Part shown: positions 46,186 through 54,886 of the stretch, piece by piece
Layout: every line of letters begins with the position of its first letter
How positions within the stretch are numbered: position 1 is the first letter of the stretch
NCBI GenBank assembly: GCA_910574285.1
Contig: CAJTAL010000017.1
Coordinates: 19,971-83,970, forward strand
Source of the DNA: Lachnospiraceae bacterium
Lineage (GTDB): Bacteria > Bacillota > Clostridia > Lachnospirales > Lachnospiraceae
Direction: 5' to 3'
Length of the DNA: 64,000 nt
Program-made: the position numbers and the translations under genes
The notes under the pieces: model-generated
What the model was told of the DNA's origin: nothing
The model's input: only the letters and a program-made list of their open reading frames with translations
The model's database searches: none

Positions 46186-47379
46186 ATGCTGGCAGTTTTA
46201 TTGTCTCCGCTGTATGCTCTGGTTCAGGTTTATATTGTCAGATGGTTAATCCGCTGGCTTGGAGTCTGCAGGAAGGAGTTTCGGAGGTTCCGATCAAGGC
46301 TTATCATTATTGCCGTGTATATATTCTTTGCCAGTGCGATGGGGGTGGGCTTCTTCCTTCCTCCGGGACCGGTTAAGAGATTCTTCGTGAAGATTGGAAA
46401 CTATTGGCTTGGGGTATTACTCTATACGATTCTGTTAGTCGGGGCGGCGGATATCCTACATATTATTTTAAAGCGAATCAAAAGAATCAATCAGGAGAAA
46501 TTAAGGAGTTTTAAAGTATTTGTCATATCGGGAATCCTTTGTGCCGTCGGCATCGCGGCGCTCAGTATATGGGGAATCGTCAATGCCGGAAATATCTATA
46601 CGACAAGATATAAAACGGTCATTGCCAAGGATGCGGGAGAGATCAGGCAGATGAAGGTGGTTCTGGCGGCAGATCTGCACATGGGATATAATATCGGATG
46701 TAAGCAGATCCGTAAGATGGTTGAGAAGATCAATGCAGAGAATCCTGATCTGGTTATTTTTGCCGGGGACATCTTCGACAATGAATATGACGCTCTGGAG
46801 AATCCGGAAGAATTGATTTCTATACTGAAGGAAATCAAGAGTAAATACGGTGTCTATGCGTGTTATGGAAACCATGATATCAGAGAGAAGATTCTGGCAG
46901 GATTTACATTCGGCGGGAGTAAGAAGAAGGAGAGCGACGTCAGGATGGATGAATTCCTTGAGAGGGCAGGAATCACTCTGCTTCAGGACGAGTCGGTGAT
47001 GGTTGCGGACAGTATTTATTTATACGGACGTCCGGACAGGCAGCGTCCGGGGCGGGGGATTCAGACACGGAAGACGCCGGAAGAGATCACGTCGGATATG
47101 GATTTGTCGAAGCCCGTCTTTGTAATTGACCATCAGCCGAAGGAGCTTAAGGAGCTGGCGGATGCGGGAGTGGACTTAGATCTGTGCGGACATACTCACG
47201 ACGGGCAGATGTTTCCGGGGAATCTGACGGTACGTATGATGTGGGAGAATGCCTGCGGTTATAAGAAGGAGGGGGATATGCATAATATCGTAACCTCCGG
47301 AGTAGGAATATTTGGTCCGAACATGCGTGTCGGGACGATAGCGGAGATCTGTTCGATTGACGTGGTATTTGAAAAATAA
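46186..47379 (+). CDS. Membrane-anchored metallophosphoesterase
   Basis: A 397-residue protein. Four membrane helices lie in the first ~145 residues; a calcineurin-like phosphoesterase domain follows on the outside or inside face: LAADLHMGYN (about residue 163), FAGDIFDNEYDAL (about 190), CYGNHDIREK (about 226), VIDHQPKEL and CGHTHDGQMFPGN (about 338), all metal ligands present. Relatives such as YkuE cleave UDP-linked lipids or other phosphoesters; the substrate here is unknown. GAGGAGGAGAG precedes the ATG. Confidence 0.88.
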   Translation: MLAVLLSPLYALVQVYIVRWLIRWLGVCRKEFRRFRSRLIIIAVYIFFASAMGVGFFLPPGPVKRFFVKIGNYWLGVLLYTILLVGAADILHIILKRIKRINQEKLRSFKVFVISGILCAVGIAALSIWGIVNAGNIYTTRYKTVIAKDAGEIRQMKVVLAADLHMGYNIGCKQIRKMVEKINAENPDLVIFAGDIFDNEYDALENPEELISILKEIKSKYGVYACYGNHDIREKILAGFTFGGSKKKESDVRMDEFLERAGITLLQDESVMVADSIYLYGRPDRQRPGRGIQTRKTPEEITSDMDLSKPVFVIDHQPKELKELADAGVDLDLCGHTHDGQMFPGNLTVRMMWENACGYKKEGDMHNIVTSGVGIFGPNMRVGTIAEICSIDVVFEK

Positions 47380-47382
47380 GCA

Positions 47383-47520
47383 GTTATAGTGACGATGTAT
47401 ATGTTATCTGAAAAATAGTTATAGTGACGATGTATGTGTTATCTGAAAAATAGTTATAGTGACGATGTATGTGTTATCTGAAAATAGGCAGTTATATTGA
47501 TGATGTATGTGGTATGAGAA
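47383..47520 (+). repeat. 35-bp tandem repeat across an operon junction
   Basis: Three near-perfect copies (47383-47417, 47418-47452, 47453-47486) and a degenerate fourth (47491-47520). The unit resembles the end of the upstream gene (GTATTTGAAAAATAAG vs GTTATCTGAAAAATAG), so it appears to have arisen by duplication of the stop-codon region. Few differences between copies suggest recent origin. Confidence 0.9.
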
Positions 47521-47536
47521 AAGAGGGAATGATACG

Positions 47537-48559
47537 ATGAGAAATCATGAAGTGACCGCAAGGCGGCAGCTTTTGACAGAGGACGGAGCCCTTAGAGAAC
47601 CGGGATGGTCAAGAAGTCTTTTGCAGATCTACGACAGATCCCGAATCAAGGCGCCGGCGTTTCGGATCAAGGAGTGGGATTATTATCTGGTGCTGAACGA
47701 GGATTTTGCGGGGGCGTTTACCATATCGGATGACGGTTATATCGGGCTGCAGTCGGTTTCGCTGCTGAATTTTAAAGAAGGATGGGAACATACGGAGACC
47801 ATCTTGAATCCGTTTACCATGGGGAGGCTCCATCTGCCTTCTACTTCGGAGGAGGGCGATACAGTCTATCATGATAAGCGTCTCCACATGGAATTTCGGA
47901 AAGAAGAGGGAAAGCGGAGGATTCTCTGCCGTTTCCGGAATTTTTATCAGGGAAAGGACTTCGAATGTAATATCACGCTTCGGCAGCCTCAGATGGATTC
48001 TATGGTGATCGCGACGCCCTGGAAGGAGAAGAAGACAGCCTTTTACTATAACCAGAAGATCAATTGTATGCCGGCAAGCGGGAGTATGCGTTATGACGGG
48101 AAGATTTATACATTTTCGCCGGAGACGGACTTCGGGACGCTGGACTGGGGAAGAGGCGTATGGACTTATGATAATCGGTGGTATTGGGGATCCGGCAATT
48201 GTATGGTGGATGGAAAGCCCTTCGGATTCAATATAGGATATGGTTTTGGGGATACTTCGGCGGCGTCTGAGAATATGCTTTTCTATGAAGGGAAGGGACA
48301 CAAGCTTGATGACGTGGCGTTCCATATTCCGCAGGACGATTATATGAAGCCGTGGAGATTTACATCCAGTGACGGAAGGTTTGAGATGGATTTTGTGCCG
48401 GTGCTTGACCGGGCGGCGAGGACGAATGCCCTGATTATCGAGACGGATCAGCATCAGGTATTCGGAAGGATGAGCGGCAGGGCTGTGCTGGATAACGGGA
48501 AAGTAATCGAAGTAAAGGATCTGATGTGTTTTGCGGAAGATGTACATAATCGATATTGA
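47537..48559 (+). CDS. DUF2804 domain protein
   Basis: A 340-residue soluble protein covering the whole DUF2804 family: NHEVTARRQLLTEDGALREPGW at the start, KEWDYYLVLNEDFAGAFTISDDGY, WGRGVWTYDNRWYWGSGNC and FGFNIGYGFGDTSAASENM. The beta-rich pattern resembles lipocalin/AttH-like folds. The function is unknown. The frame opens at 47507 inside the tandem repeat, but AAGAGGGA fits ATG 47537. It is probably read with the metallophosphoesterase upstream. Confidence 0.85.
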   Translation: MRNHEVTARRQLLTEDGALREPGWSRSLLQIYDRSRIKAPAFRIKEWDYYLVLNEDFAGAFTISDDGYIGLQSVSLLNFKEGWEHTETILNPFTMGRLHLPSTSEEGDTVYHDKRLHMEFRKEEGKRRILCRFRNFYQGKDFECNITLRQPQMDSMVIATPWKEKKTAFYYNQKINCMPASGSMRYDGKIYTFSPETDFGTLDWGRGVWTYDNRWYWGSGNCMVDGKPFGFNIGYGFGDTSAASENMLFYEGKGHKLDDVAFHIPQDDYMKPWRFTSSDGRFEMDFVPVLDRAARTNALIIETDQHQVFGRMSGRAVLDNGKVIEVKDLMCFAEDVHNRY

Positions 48560-48658
48560 TTCTGAATATAGACACACCGTGTAAGTCTTTTAAACTAGTG
48601 TACACGTTCATCTGATAAAGAAATTCTATTGTATGAAGAGGATTCGGGAGGAAATAGC

Positions 48659-49486
48659 ATGGATCGTATACAGTTAAATGAATTGGTTTACAGATTGTTC
48701 TGTGAGGTAGAAGGGAATCATGTGACGGTAGAAAGAGAGGACGGGACTGTTAAGGAACTTCAGATGTTCTCGGAACCCCTGATAGGGATCGGTTCCGCAA
48801 TGGACCCACTGTTTCAGGAGTATAAGGACCCGAAAGCAGTCGGACCCTGGCACCGGTCTCCGAAGGAGTGGCTGCCGGAAGCGAAGACGGTGATATCCTT
48901 GTTCTTCCCTGCCGGCGAGGAGGCGAGGAAGAGTAACCGGACGGAGCCGGAGACGCCGTCTTTGGAATGGCTCTACTGCAGGATCGAAGGAAACGAATAC
49001 CTGCGTGCGTTTATTGCGAAGTTGAGAGATTCTCTGAGGGAAGAGGGATATCCGTCTTGTGCGCCGGCGCTGGAGGAAGGATTCCAGGCTTTCATGAATC
49101 AGAAGCCGGACGGTGATTCCGAAGAGCCGGTATACGGCAGTATGTGGTCGGAGCGACACGTTGCGTATCTCTGCGGTCTCGGTACGTTTGGTCTGTCGAA
49201 AGGGATTATCACCCGCAGGGGAATGGCGGGGAGATTCTGCAGTCTCGTCACGTCGTTAGAGATTGAGACAGACGTGCGTCCGTATCAGGGGCTTTATGAT
49301 TACTGCATCCGGTGTGGGGAATGCATCAGACGGTGTCCGGTTCACGCGATCTCGGAAGAGGGGAAGGAGCATGTTCCCTGCCATCAGTGGCTTCAGCATG
49401 TTAAGAAAGAGTACGCGCCCCGGCTCGGATGCGGGAAGTGCCAGACGGCAGTGCCTTGTGAAAGCGGTATTCCGCAGCGCAGATAA
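48659..49486 (+). CDS. Epoxyqueuosine reductase-like 4Fe-4S protein
   Basis: A 275-residue soluble protein. The C-terminal third holds a ferredoxin-like motif CIRCGECIRRCP (about residues 215-226) and a second cluster LGCGKCQTAVPCESGIP (about 257-273). The N-terminal part (EPLIGIGSAMDPLFQEY, KTVISLFFPAGEE, GTFGLSKGIITRRGMAGRFCS) is like QueG but shorter, without HEAT repeats. A true QueG finishes queuosine; this shorter type is of uncertain function. GGGAGG precedes ATG 48659. It is 99 bp after the DUF2804 gene. Confidence 0.8.
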   Translation: MDRIQLNELVYRLFCEVEGNHVTVEREDGTVKELQMFSEPLIGIGSAMDPLFQEYKDPKAVGPWHRSPKEWLPEAKTVISLFFPAGEEARKSNRTEPETPSLEWLYCRIEGNEYLRAFIAKLRDSLREEGYPSCAPALEEGFQAFMNQKPDGDSEEPVYGSMWSERHVAYLCGLGTFGLSKGIITRRGMAGRFCSLVTSLEIETDVRPYQGLYDYCIRCGECIRRCPVHAISEEGKEHVPCHQWLQHVKKEYAPRLGCGKCQTAVPCESGIPQRR

Positions 49487-49517
49487 AAATCATAAAAATC
49501 TTGTATAAAATTCTTAA

Positions 49518-49545
49518 TTGACAATTGGATTTCCTGTGCTATAAT
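49518..49545 (+). promoter_or_regulatory. thrS promoter
   Basis: Perfect TTGACA (49518-49523), a 16-nt spacer and perfect TATAAT (49540-49545). Confidence 0.85.
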
Positions 49546-49551
49546 GGTTAG

Positions 49552-49868
49552 GAAGGAATGAAAAGAAAGCGAACACGCAGACGAGACGAGTAGAATGCGG
49601 ATCCTTAAAGAGAGAGATGCCCGGAAGGAGATATGATATACAGGCTTCCGGTGCTGAGAGCATCTTATTGCAGAAGCATTTGAAGACCAGCTCCGAGTGG
49701 CCTTAATCCGGTCCGGTGATTCCGTTATCATCAATGAAGTGGTTTTCCGCGCAAAGCGGATGGCAAGAAGGGTGGAACCGCGACTAAGATTTAATTATGG
49801 CATATCATGATTAAGCTATTTAGCTCGTCCCTTATGATTCTCAGGAGTCGTAAGGGCGGGTTTTTTTA
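49552..49868 (+). ncRNA. T-box riboswitch (threonine)
   Basis: The T-box sequence AAGGGTGGAACCGCG is at 49768-49782. Stem I features come before it (distal stem CCGGAAG/CTTCCGG around 49621-49650). ACC at 49686-49688 is a candidate threonine specifier codon. A terminator stem (CGTCCCTTATGATTC... with GTCGTAAGGGCGG, 49826-49860) and a run of T follow; the T-box bases can pair with the terminator's 5' side. Uncharged tRNA-Thr would favour thrS expression. The exact start of the RNA is an estimate. Confidence 0.9.
49824..49868 (+). terminator. T-box attenuator terminator
   Basis: A hairpin with ~14-bp stem followed by seven T. It is the regulated terminator of the thrS leader. Confidence 0.85.
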
Positions 49869-49958
49869 TGATACAGGAAATTTCGTTCCCTATATCATAA
49901 GACCCTCCGGGAGGATGCGCATTCTTTTTTATTATCATAAGAAAGGAAGGAACAGGAT

Positions 49959-51914
49959 ATGATTATCACATTAAAAGATGGTTCAACGAAGGAATATGCA
50001 GAAGCAAAATCTATTATTGATATTGCGTATGACATCAGTGAAGGACTGGCGCGCGCCGCATGCGCCGGAGAAGTCGACGGGGAGACAGTGGATCTGCGCA
50101 CCGTACTTGAGGGTGACTGTAAGCTGAATATCCTCACGGCCAGAGACGAGAAGGGACTGGCGGCTCTTCGCCATACCGCGTCTCATGTGCTGGCAGAGGC
50201 TGTACAGAATCTGTTTCCGGATGCGAAGGTAGCGATCGGACCCTCCATTGATACCGGATTCTATTATGATTTTGAGAGCGCGCCGTTCTCGAGAGAGGAT
50301 CTGGACGCCATTGAGAAAGAGATGAAAAAGATCATCAAGAAGGGGGCGAAGATTGAGCGCTTCACCAAATCCAGAGAGGAAGCTATCGCGTTTTTCAAAG
50401 AGAGAAACGAGCCTTATAAAGTAGAATTGATCGAAGATCTTCCGGAAGACGCCGAGATATCATTCTATACACAGGGGGATTGGGTTGATCTGTGCGCAGG
50501 ACCGCATTTGATGAGTACGAAGGGTGTGAAAGCATTCAAGCTTCTTTCTTCTTCCGGCGCATACTGGAGAGGAAGCGAGAAGAATCAGATGCTTGCCCGT
50601 ATCTACGGAACGGCATATGGCACGAAGGACGAACTGGCGGAGCATCTGCATAAGCTGGAGGAAGCGAAAAAGCGGGACCACAATAAGCTTGGCCGTGAGA
50701 TGAAGCTGTTTACTACGGTGGACGTCATCGGACAGGGTCTGCCGCTGCTGATGCCAAAGGGTGTGATCATGTTAAAGGAACTCCAGAGATGGATCGAGGA
50801 TCTGGAGGATAACGAGAGGGGATATATCCGTACGAAGACTCCTCTGATGGCAAAGAGCGATCTCTATAAGATATCCGGGCACTGGGATCACTATAAAGAA
50901 GGCATGTTTGTACTGGGGGACGAGGAGAAGGATAAAGAAGTATTTGCCCTTCGTCCGATGACCTGCCCGTTCCAGTATTATGTATACAAAGCCGAGCAGC
51001 ACAGCTATCGTGACCTGCCTCTGCGTTACAGCGAGACATCTACTCTGTTCCGCAATGAGGATTCCGGCGAGATGCACGGTCTGACTCGCGTGCGTCAGTT
51101 TACGATCACTGAGGGACATCTGATCGTGCGGCCGGATCAGATGGTCAAGGAATTCAAAGACTGTATCGCGCTGGCACAGCATTGCCTGCAGGTTCTGGGG
51201 GTAGAGGAGGATGTTACCTATCATCTGTCAAGGTGGGATCCGGAGAATACGGAGAAGTACATCGGCGCTCCTGAGGTATGGGAAGAAACCGAGGGGCATA
51301 TCCGTTCTATGCTGAAGGAACTGAATATCCCGTTCGTAGAGGATGTAGGAGAAGCCGCGTTCTATGGGCCAAAGGTAGATATCAACGCCAAGAATGTATA
51401 CGGCAAGGAAGATACCATGATTACGATCCAGTGGGACGCCCTGCTTGCAGAGCAGTTTGATATGTATTATATTGACGAGAACGGTGAGAAGATACGTCCG
51501 TATATTATTCATCGGACATCTATGGGCTGTTACGAGAGAACTCTCGCATGGCTGATCGAGAAATATGCTGGATTGTTCCCTACATGGCTGTGTCCGGAAC
51601 AGGTACGCGTGATCCCGATTTCCGAGAAATTCCATGATTACGCGGCGCAGGTGGAAAGCAGGCTGAAATCCAATGGTATCCGTTGCTTCGTTGACCAGCG
51701 TTCGGAAAAGATGGGCTATAAGATCAGAGAGGCACGTCTGGATCGGGTACCGTATATGCTGGTAGTGGGAGCAAAAGAACAGGAGGAAGGTCTGGTATCC
51801 GTGAGAAGCCGTTTCTTAGGCGACGAAGGACAGAAATCTTTGGATACGTTTATCAGTGAGATCTGTGAAGAGATCCGTACGAAGAAAATCCGGAAGATTG
51901 AAGTTGAGGATTAG
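49959..51914 (+). CDS. thrS: Threonyl-tRNA synthetase
   Basis: A 651-residue class II aminoacyl-tRNA synthetase. It has an N-terminal TGS domain (1-60), an editing domain with RHTASHVLAEAV (about residue 70) and DLCAGPHL (about 182), a catalytic core with motif 2 RNEDSGEMHGLTRVRQF and HRTSMGCYERTLAWLIE (motif 3), and an anticodon-binding domain from about 545. Full length. GAAAGGAAGG precedes the ATG. The T-box leader controls it; the next gene starts 6 bp after. Confidence 0.98.
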   Translation: MIITLKDGSTKEYAEAKSIIDIAYDISEGLARAACAGEVDGETVDLRTVLEGDCKLNILTARDEKGLAALRHTASHVLAEAVQNLFPDAKVAIGPSIDTGFYYDFESAPFSREDLDAIEKEMKKIIKKGAKIERFTKSREEAIAFFKERNEPYKVELIEDLPEDAEISFYTQGDWVDLCAGPHLMSTKGVKAFKLLSSSGAYWRGSEKNQMLARIYGTAYGTKDELAEHLHKLEEAKKRDHNKLGREMKLFTTVDVIGQGLPLLMPKGVIMLKELQRWIEDLEDNERGYIRTKTPLMAKSDLYKISGHWDHYKEGMFVLGDEEKDKEVFALRPMTCPFQYYVYKAEQHSYRDLPLRYSETSTLFRNEDSGEMHGLTRVRQFTITEGHLIVRPDQMVKEFKDCIALAQHCLQVLGVEEDVTYHLSRWDPENTEKYIGAPEVWEETEGHIRSMLKELNIPFVEDVGEAAFYGPKVDINAKNVYGKEDTMITIQWDALLAEQFDMYYIDENGEKIRPYIIHRTSMGCYERTLAWLIEKYAGLFPTWLCPEQVRVIPISEKFHDYAAQVESRLKSNGIRCFVDQRSEKMGYKIREARLDRVPYMLVVGAKEQEEGLVSVRSRFLGDEGQKSLDTFISEICEEIRTKKIRKIEVED

Positions 51915-51920
51915 GAAGAT

Positions 51921-52337
51921 ATGAACATTTTGGTCATAGATGCACAGGGAGGCGGCCTGGGGAGACAACTGGTCGCCTCCATAAAGAAGGAATTTCCGCA
52001 GGCAGAGATTACGGCCGTCGGTACGAATACCCTTGCGACTTCCAATATGCTGAAGGCGGGTGCGGATCATGGAGCAACCGGGGAGAATGCAGTAGCCGTA
52101 GGATGCAGAAGAGCGGACGTGATCATAGGACCGGTGGGGATCGTTATTGCAGATTCTATGTATGGAGAGATTACGCCGGCTATGGCTGCGGCAGTGGGAC
52201 AAAGCGATGTGAAGAAGCTGTTGATTCCGATGAACCAATGCAATAATATCATAGTCGGAGTTAAGAATACTTCTATGAGCGTTATGATAGAGGCTGTGAT
52301 AGAGCAATTGCGGGGCGGATTCCTGCTCAGAAGTTGA
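51921..52337 (+). CDS. DUF3842 family protein
   Basis: A 138-residue protein beginning MNILVIDAQGGGLGRQLVASIKK, a Rossmann-like nucleotide-binding start, with ADVIIGPVGIVIADSMYGEITPAMA and LLIPMNQCNNIIVGVKN. This matches DUF3842, a small clostridial family of unknown function. It is six bases after thrS, so cotranscribed and possibly under T-box control. Confidence 0.85.
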   Translation: MNILVIDAQGGGLGRQLVASIKKEFPQAEITAVGTNTLATSNMLKAGADHGATGENAVAVGCRRADVIIGPVGIVIADSMYGEITPAMAAAVGQSDVKKLLIPMNQCNNIIVGVKNTSMSVMIEAVIEQLRGGFLLRS

Positions 52338-52423
52338 ATTATATGCGCTTGGAATGTCTGCAGACAGTGAGAGCATATAGATAAAAACAGAATAAGGAAG
52401 AATAAAGTCACGAAGACAAGGTG

Positions 52424-52450
52424 TCTGCCAGAATGGCAGATAGTGTTTTT
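52424..52450 (+). terminator. Terminator before larB
   Basis: Stem TCTGCCA (52424-52430) with TGGCAGA (52434-52440), loop GAA, then a T-rich stretch. A palindrome TGTCTGCAGACA at 52355-52366 upstream shares the TCTGC core. It separates thrS-DUF3842 from larB. Confidence 0.65.
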
Positions 52451-52504
52451 GCGGCTTTTTTAGTTTGGAAGTGATGGGAAACGAAAAAGCTGGAGGAGAA
52501 GAAT

Positions 52505-53278
52505 ATGGATACAAGAGAAATATTAGAAAAAGTGAAAAACGGCAGCATAACGGTGGAGGAGGCGGAGCAGATCTTCCGCAGGCAGCCCTTTGAAGAGATG
52601 GGGTATGCGAAGCTTGACACCCATAGGAAACTTCGTTCCGGTTTCCCGGAAGTGGTGTTCTGCAGCGGAAAAGCGACGGAGCACATCTTACACATTTATC
52701 AGAAATTATATGAAGAAAACGGCGAGGTGTTCGGTACACGCGCTTCGGCAGAACAGTATGAGGCGCTGAGACCACATTTGCCAAAGCTTGAATATGACCC
52801 GCTTTCCCGAATTATGAAGATTGAGAAGCCGGAAAAGGAGCATGCCGGCAAGATCGCGGTCTGTACGGCGGGAACCGCGGATATCCCGGTGGCGGAGGAG
52901 GCGGCGCAGACTGCGGAATATTTTGGAAGTTATGTGGAACGGATCTATGATGTCGGAGTCAGCGGGATTCATCGGCTGCTTTCGAGACTGGAGATGATCC
53001 AGAGCGCCAACTGTGTAATAGCAATTGCAGGAATGGAGGGCGCGCTGGCCAGCGTCATTGGCGGAACGGTGGATAAGCCGGTGATCGCGGTGCCGACCTC
53101 CGTAGGGTACGGAGCCAATCTTCATGGACTGTCTGCGCTTCTTACAATGATTAATTCCTGTGCGAACGGAATTGCGGTTGTGAATATTGATAACGGCTAC
53201 GGCGCGGGCTATATTGCGACGCAGATCAACCGATTGGCAGGAAAAGCAGATGGCCGGCGAATAAGCAGTAATGAATGA
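52505..53278 (+). CDS. larB: Nickel-pincer cofactor biosynthesis protein LarB
   Basis: A 257-residue cytoplasmic enzyme. LarB carboxylates the pyridinium ring of nicotinic acid adenine dinucleotide and releases AMP, the first step to the NPN cofactor of lactate racemase and other enzymes. The N-terminal EVVFCSGKATEHI and the AIR-carboxylase-like C-terminal domain (KIAVCTAGTADIPVAEEAAQTAEYFG; IAIAGMEGALASVIGGTVDKPVIAVPTSVGYGA; NIDNGYGAGYIATQINR) are intact. GGAGGAG precedes the ATG. No larC or larE is adjacent; instead a nickel/peptide-type ABC transporter follows within 30 bp. Confidence 0.93.
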   Translation: MDTREILEKVKNGSITVEEAEQIFRRQPFEEMGYAKLDTHRKLRSGFPEVVFCSGKATEHILHIYQKLYEENGEVFGTRASAEQYEALRPHLPKLEYDPLSRIMKIEKPEKEHAGKIAVCTAGTADIPVAEEAAQTAEYFGSYVERIYDVGVSGIHRLLSRLEMIQSANCVIAIAGMEGALASVIGGTVDKPVIAVPTSVGYGANLHGLSALLTMINSCANGIAVVNIDNGYGAGYIATQINRLAGKADGRRISSNE

Positions 53279-53308
53279 AAAAAATAGATGAAAGAAAGGA
53301 AGAAGATT

Positions 53309-54886
53309 ATGAAAAGATATATGTTATGGATACAGAGTATGATCATGGTTTTTACACTGACTGCCTGCAGCGCAGCGTCCCGTCCTCAGGAATCTCCATC
53401 GAATCTGGCTGCGGAACGGAAAGCAGATGACGGCGGTACGCTAATCTATGGCAGCGGTGACTATACCAGGATCAATCCGGCGATGGATGAGCATGGAGAG
53501 ATTAATATCCTGATTTTTAACGGCCTTACAGCCCATAACGGTAAGAATGAAGTGGTTCCCGGCCTGGCGAAGAGCTGGGATTTTGACGAGGGGACCTGTA
53601 CCTACACCTTCTGTCTGGAAGAAGGGGTGAAGTGGCATGACGGTGAAGAATTTACGGCAGAGGATGTGAAGTTTACGATTGAGGCGATTATGGCTCCTGA
53701 GAATGGATCTGAGAACGCGCCGAACTATGAAGACGTGGAAGAGATCACCGTGGAAGACGACTATATCATAGCATTTCGCCTGGCGGCGCCAAACGCGGCG
53801 TTTCTTGACTATATGACGATGGCGGTGCTTCCGGAACATCTGCTTAGGGGCGAGGATATGCAGGAGTCGGATTTCTTCCGGCATCCGGTGGGGACCGGTC
53901 CTTACAGGCTGGAGAATTGGGATGCAGGGCAGGCGATCACCCTCGTGAAAAATGAAGAATATTTTAAAGATAAACCTGAGATCGGCAGGATTGTTTTCAA
54001 GATTGTCCCAGATGATAATGTGAAAGCAATGCAGATGGAATCAGGCGAGCTTGATTTGGCGCTGCTGACTCCGAAGGACGCAGAATCTTTTGCAGAGAGG
54101 GAGGGCTATCGGCGCTATGATATGAAGACTTCGGATTACAGGGGGATTCTGTTTAATTTCCGGAATAAGTACTGGAAGAAGAACCGGGATATTATTCCGG
54201 CAGTCTGTTATGCGATCGACAGGCAGGCGATCGTCGACGCCGTACTTCTAGGACAGGGCGCTGCCGCATATGGACCGCTGCAGAGAAATATCTATAACAA
54301 TGAAGATGTGGAGCATTATGATTATGATCCTGGGAAAGCGAGACAGATTCTTGAGGACGCAGGATGCAAGATGGGAAGCGGGGGTTTCTACGAAAGAGAC
54401 GGCGAGACCGTAGGTTTTGTGATCAGTGTCGGGGCGGGGGACCAGGTTCGCATCGATATGGCACAGGCGGTTATCCAGCAGCTTCGTGAGGTTGGGATCA
54501 AGTGTACGGCAGATATCCCGGCTCAGGTAGACTGGGACGGACAGATGGCTTACCTGATCGGCTGGGGCAGTCCCTTTGACGCGGACGATCATACATATAA
54601 GGTGTTTGGTACGGATAAAGGCGCGAATTACAGCGGGTATTCCAACGAATTGGTGGACCGGTATCTGACCGAGGCGCGCCAATCGGATGATCCGGTAGTC
54701 CGGGCAGAGGCGTATGCTAAGTTTCAGGCCGAACTGGCCAAAGATCCGGCTTATGCGTTTATCTGCTATATAGACGCGGACTATGTGGCGGATTCCAGGA
54801 TTCAGGGGATTGCGCCGGATACGGTTATGGGACATCACGGCGTGGGGATATTCTGGAATATTACAGAATGGACGATTGTAAAATGA
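53309..54886 (+). CDS. ABC transporter substrate-binding lipoprotein (family 5; nickel/peptide)
   Basis: A 525-residue lipoprotein: signal peptide with lipobox LTAC (Cys about residue 21). The SBP_bac_5 domain shows the usual pattern ([63 protein letters not shown]). The family binds peptides or nickel; larB upstream makes nickel more likely, but no metal site can be proven here. The frame begins at 53288, but the ATG at 53309 has GAAAGGAAG upstream and gives a better signal peptide. The next gene overlaps its stop. Confidence 0.88.
   Translation: MKRYMLWIQSMIMVFTLTACSAASRPQESPSNLAAERKADDGGTLIYGSGDYTRINPAMDEHGEINILIFNGLTAHNGKNEVVPGLAKSWDFDEGTCTYTFCLEEGVKWHDGEEFTAEDVKFTIEAIMAPENGSENAPNYEDVEEITVEDDYIIAFRLAAPNAAFLDYMTMAVLPEHLLRGEDMQESDFFRHPVGTGPYRLENWDAGQAITLVKNEEYFKDKPEIGRIVFKIVPDDNVKAMQMESGELDLALLTPKDAESFAEREGYRRYDMKTSDYRGILFNFRNKYWKKNRDIIPAVCYAIDRQAIVDAVLLGQGAAAYGPLQRNIYNNEDVEHYDYDPGKARQILEDAGCKMGSGGFYERDGETVGFVISVGAGDQVRIDMAQAVIQQLREVGIKCTADIPAQVDWDGQMAYLIGWGSPFDADDHTYKVFGTDKGANYSGYSNELVDRYLTEARQSDDPVVRAEAYAKFQAELAKDPAYAFICYIDADYVADSRIQGIAPDTVMGHHGVGIFWNITEWTIVK

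Larger units (their letters stand above)
49487..49958. other. Intergenic region containing the thrS T-box leader
   Basis: This 472-bp gap holds the thrS promoter (49518-49545), the T-box leader (to 49868) and about 90 bp with a small hairpin before the ribosome site. No protein gene is seen. Confidence 0.85.

Noticed and set aside
52355..52366. Palindrome TGTCTGCAGACA before larB as a nickel-regulator operator
   Set aside because: No promoter was found beside it, and its TCTGC core is shared with the downstream terminator, so it may only be part of RNA folding.
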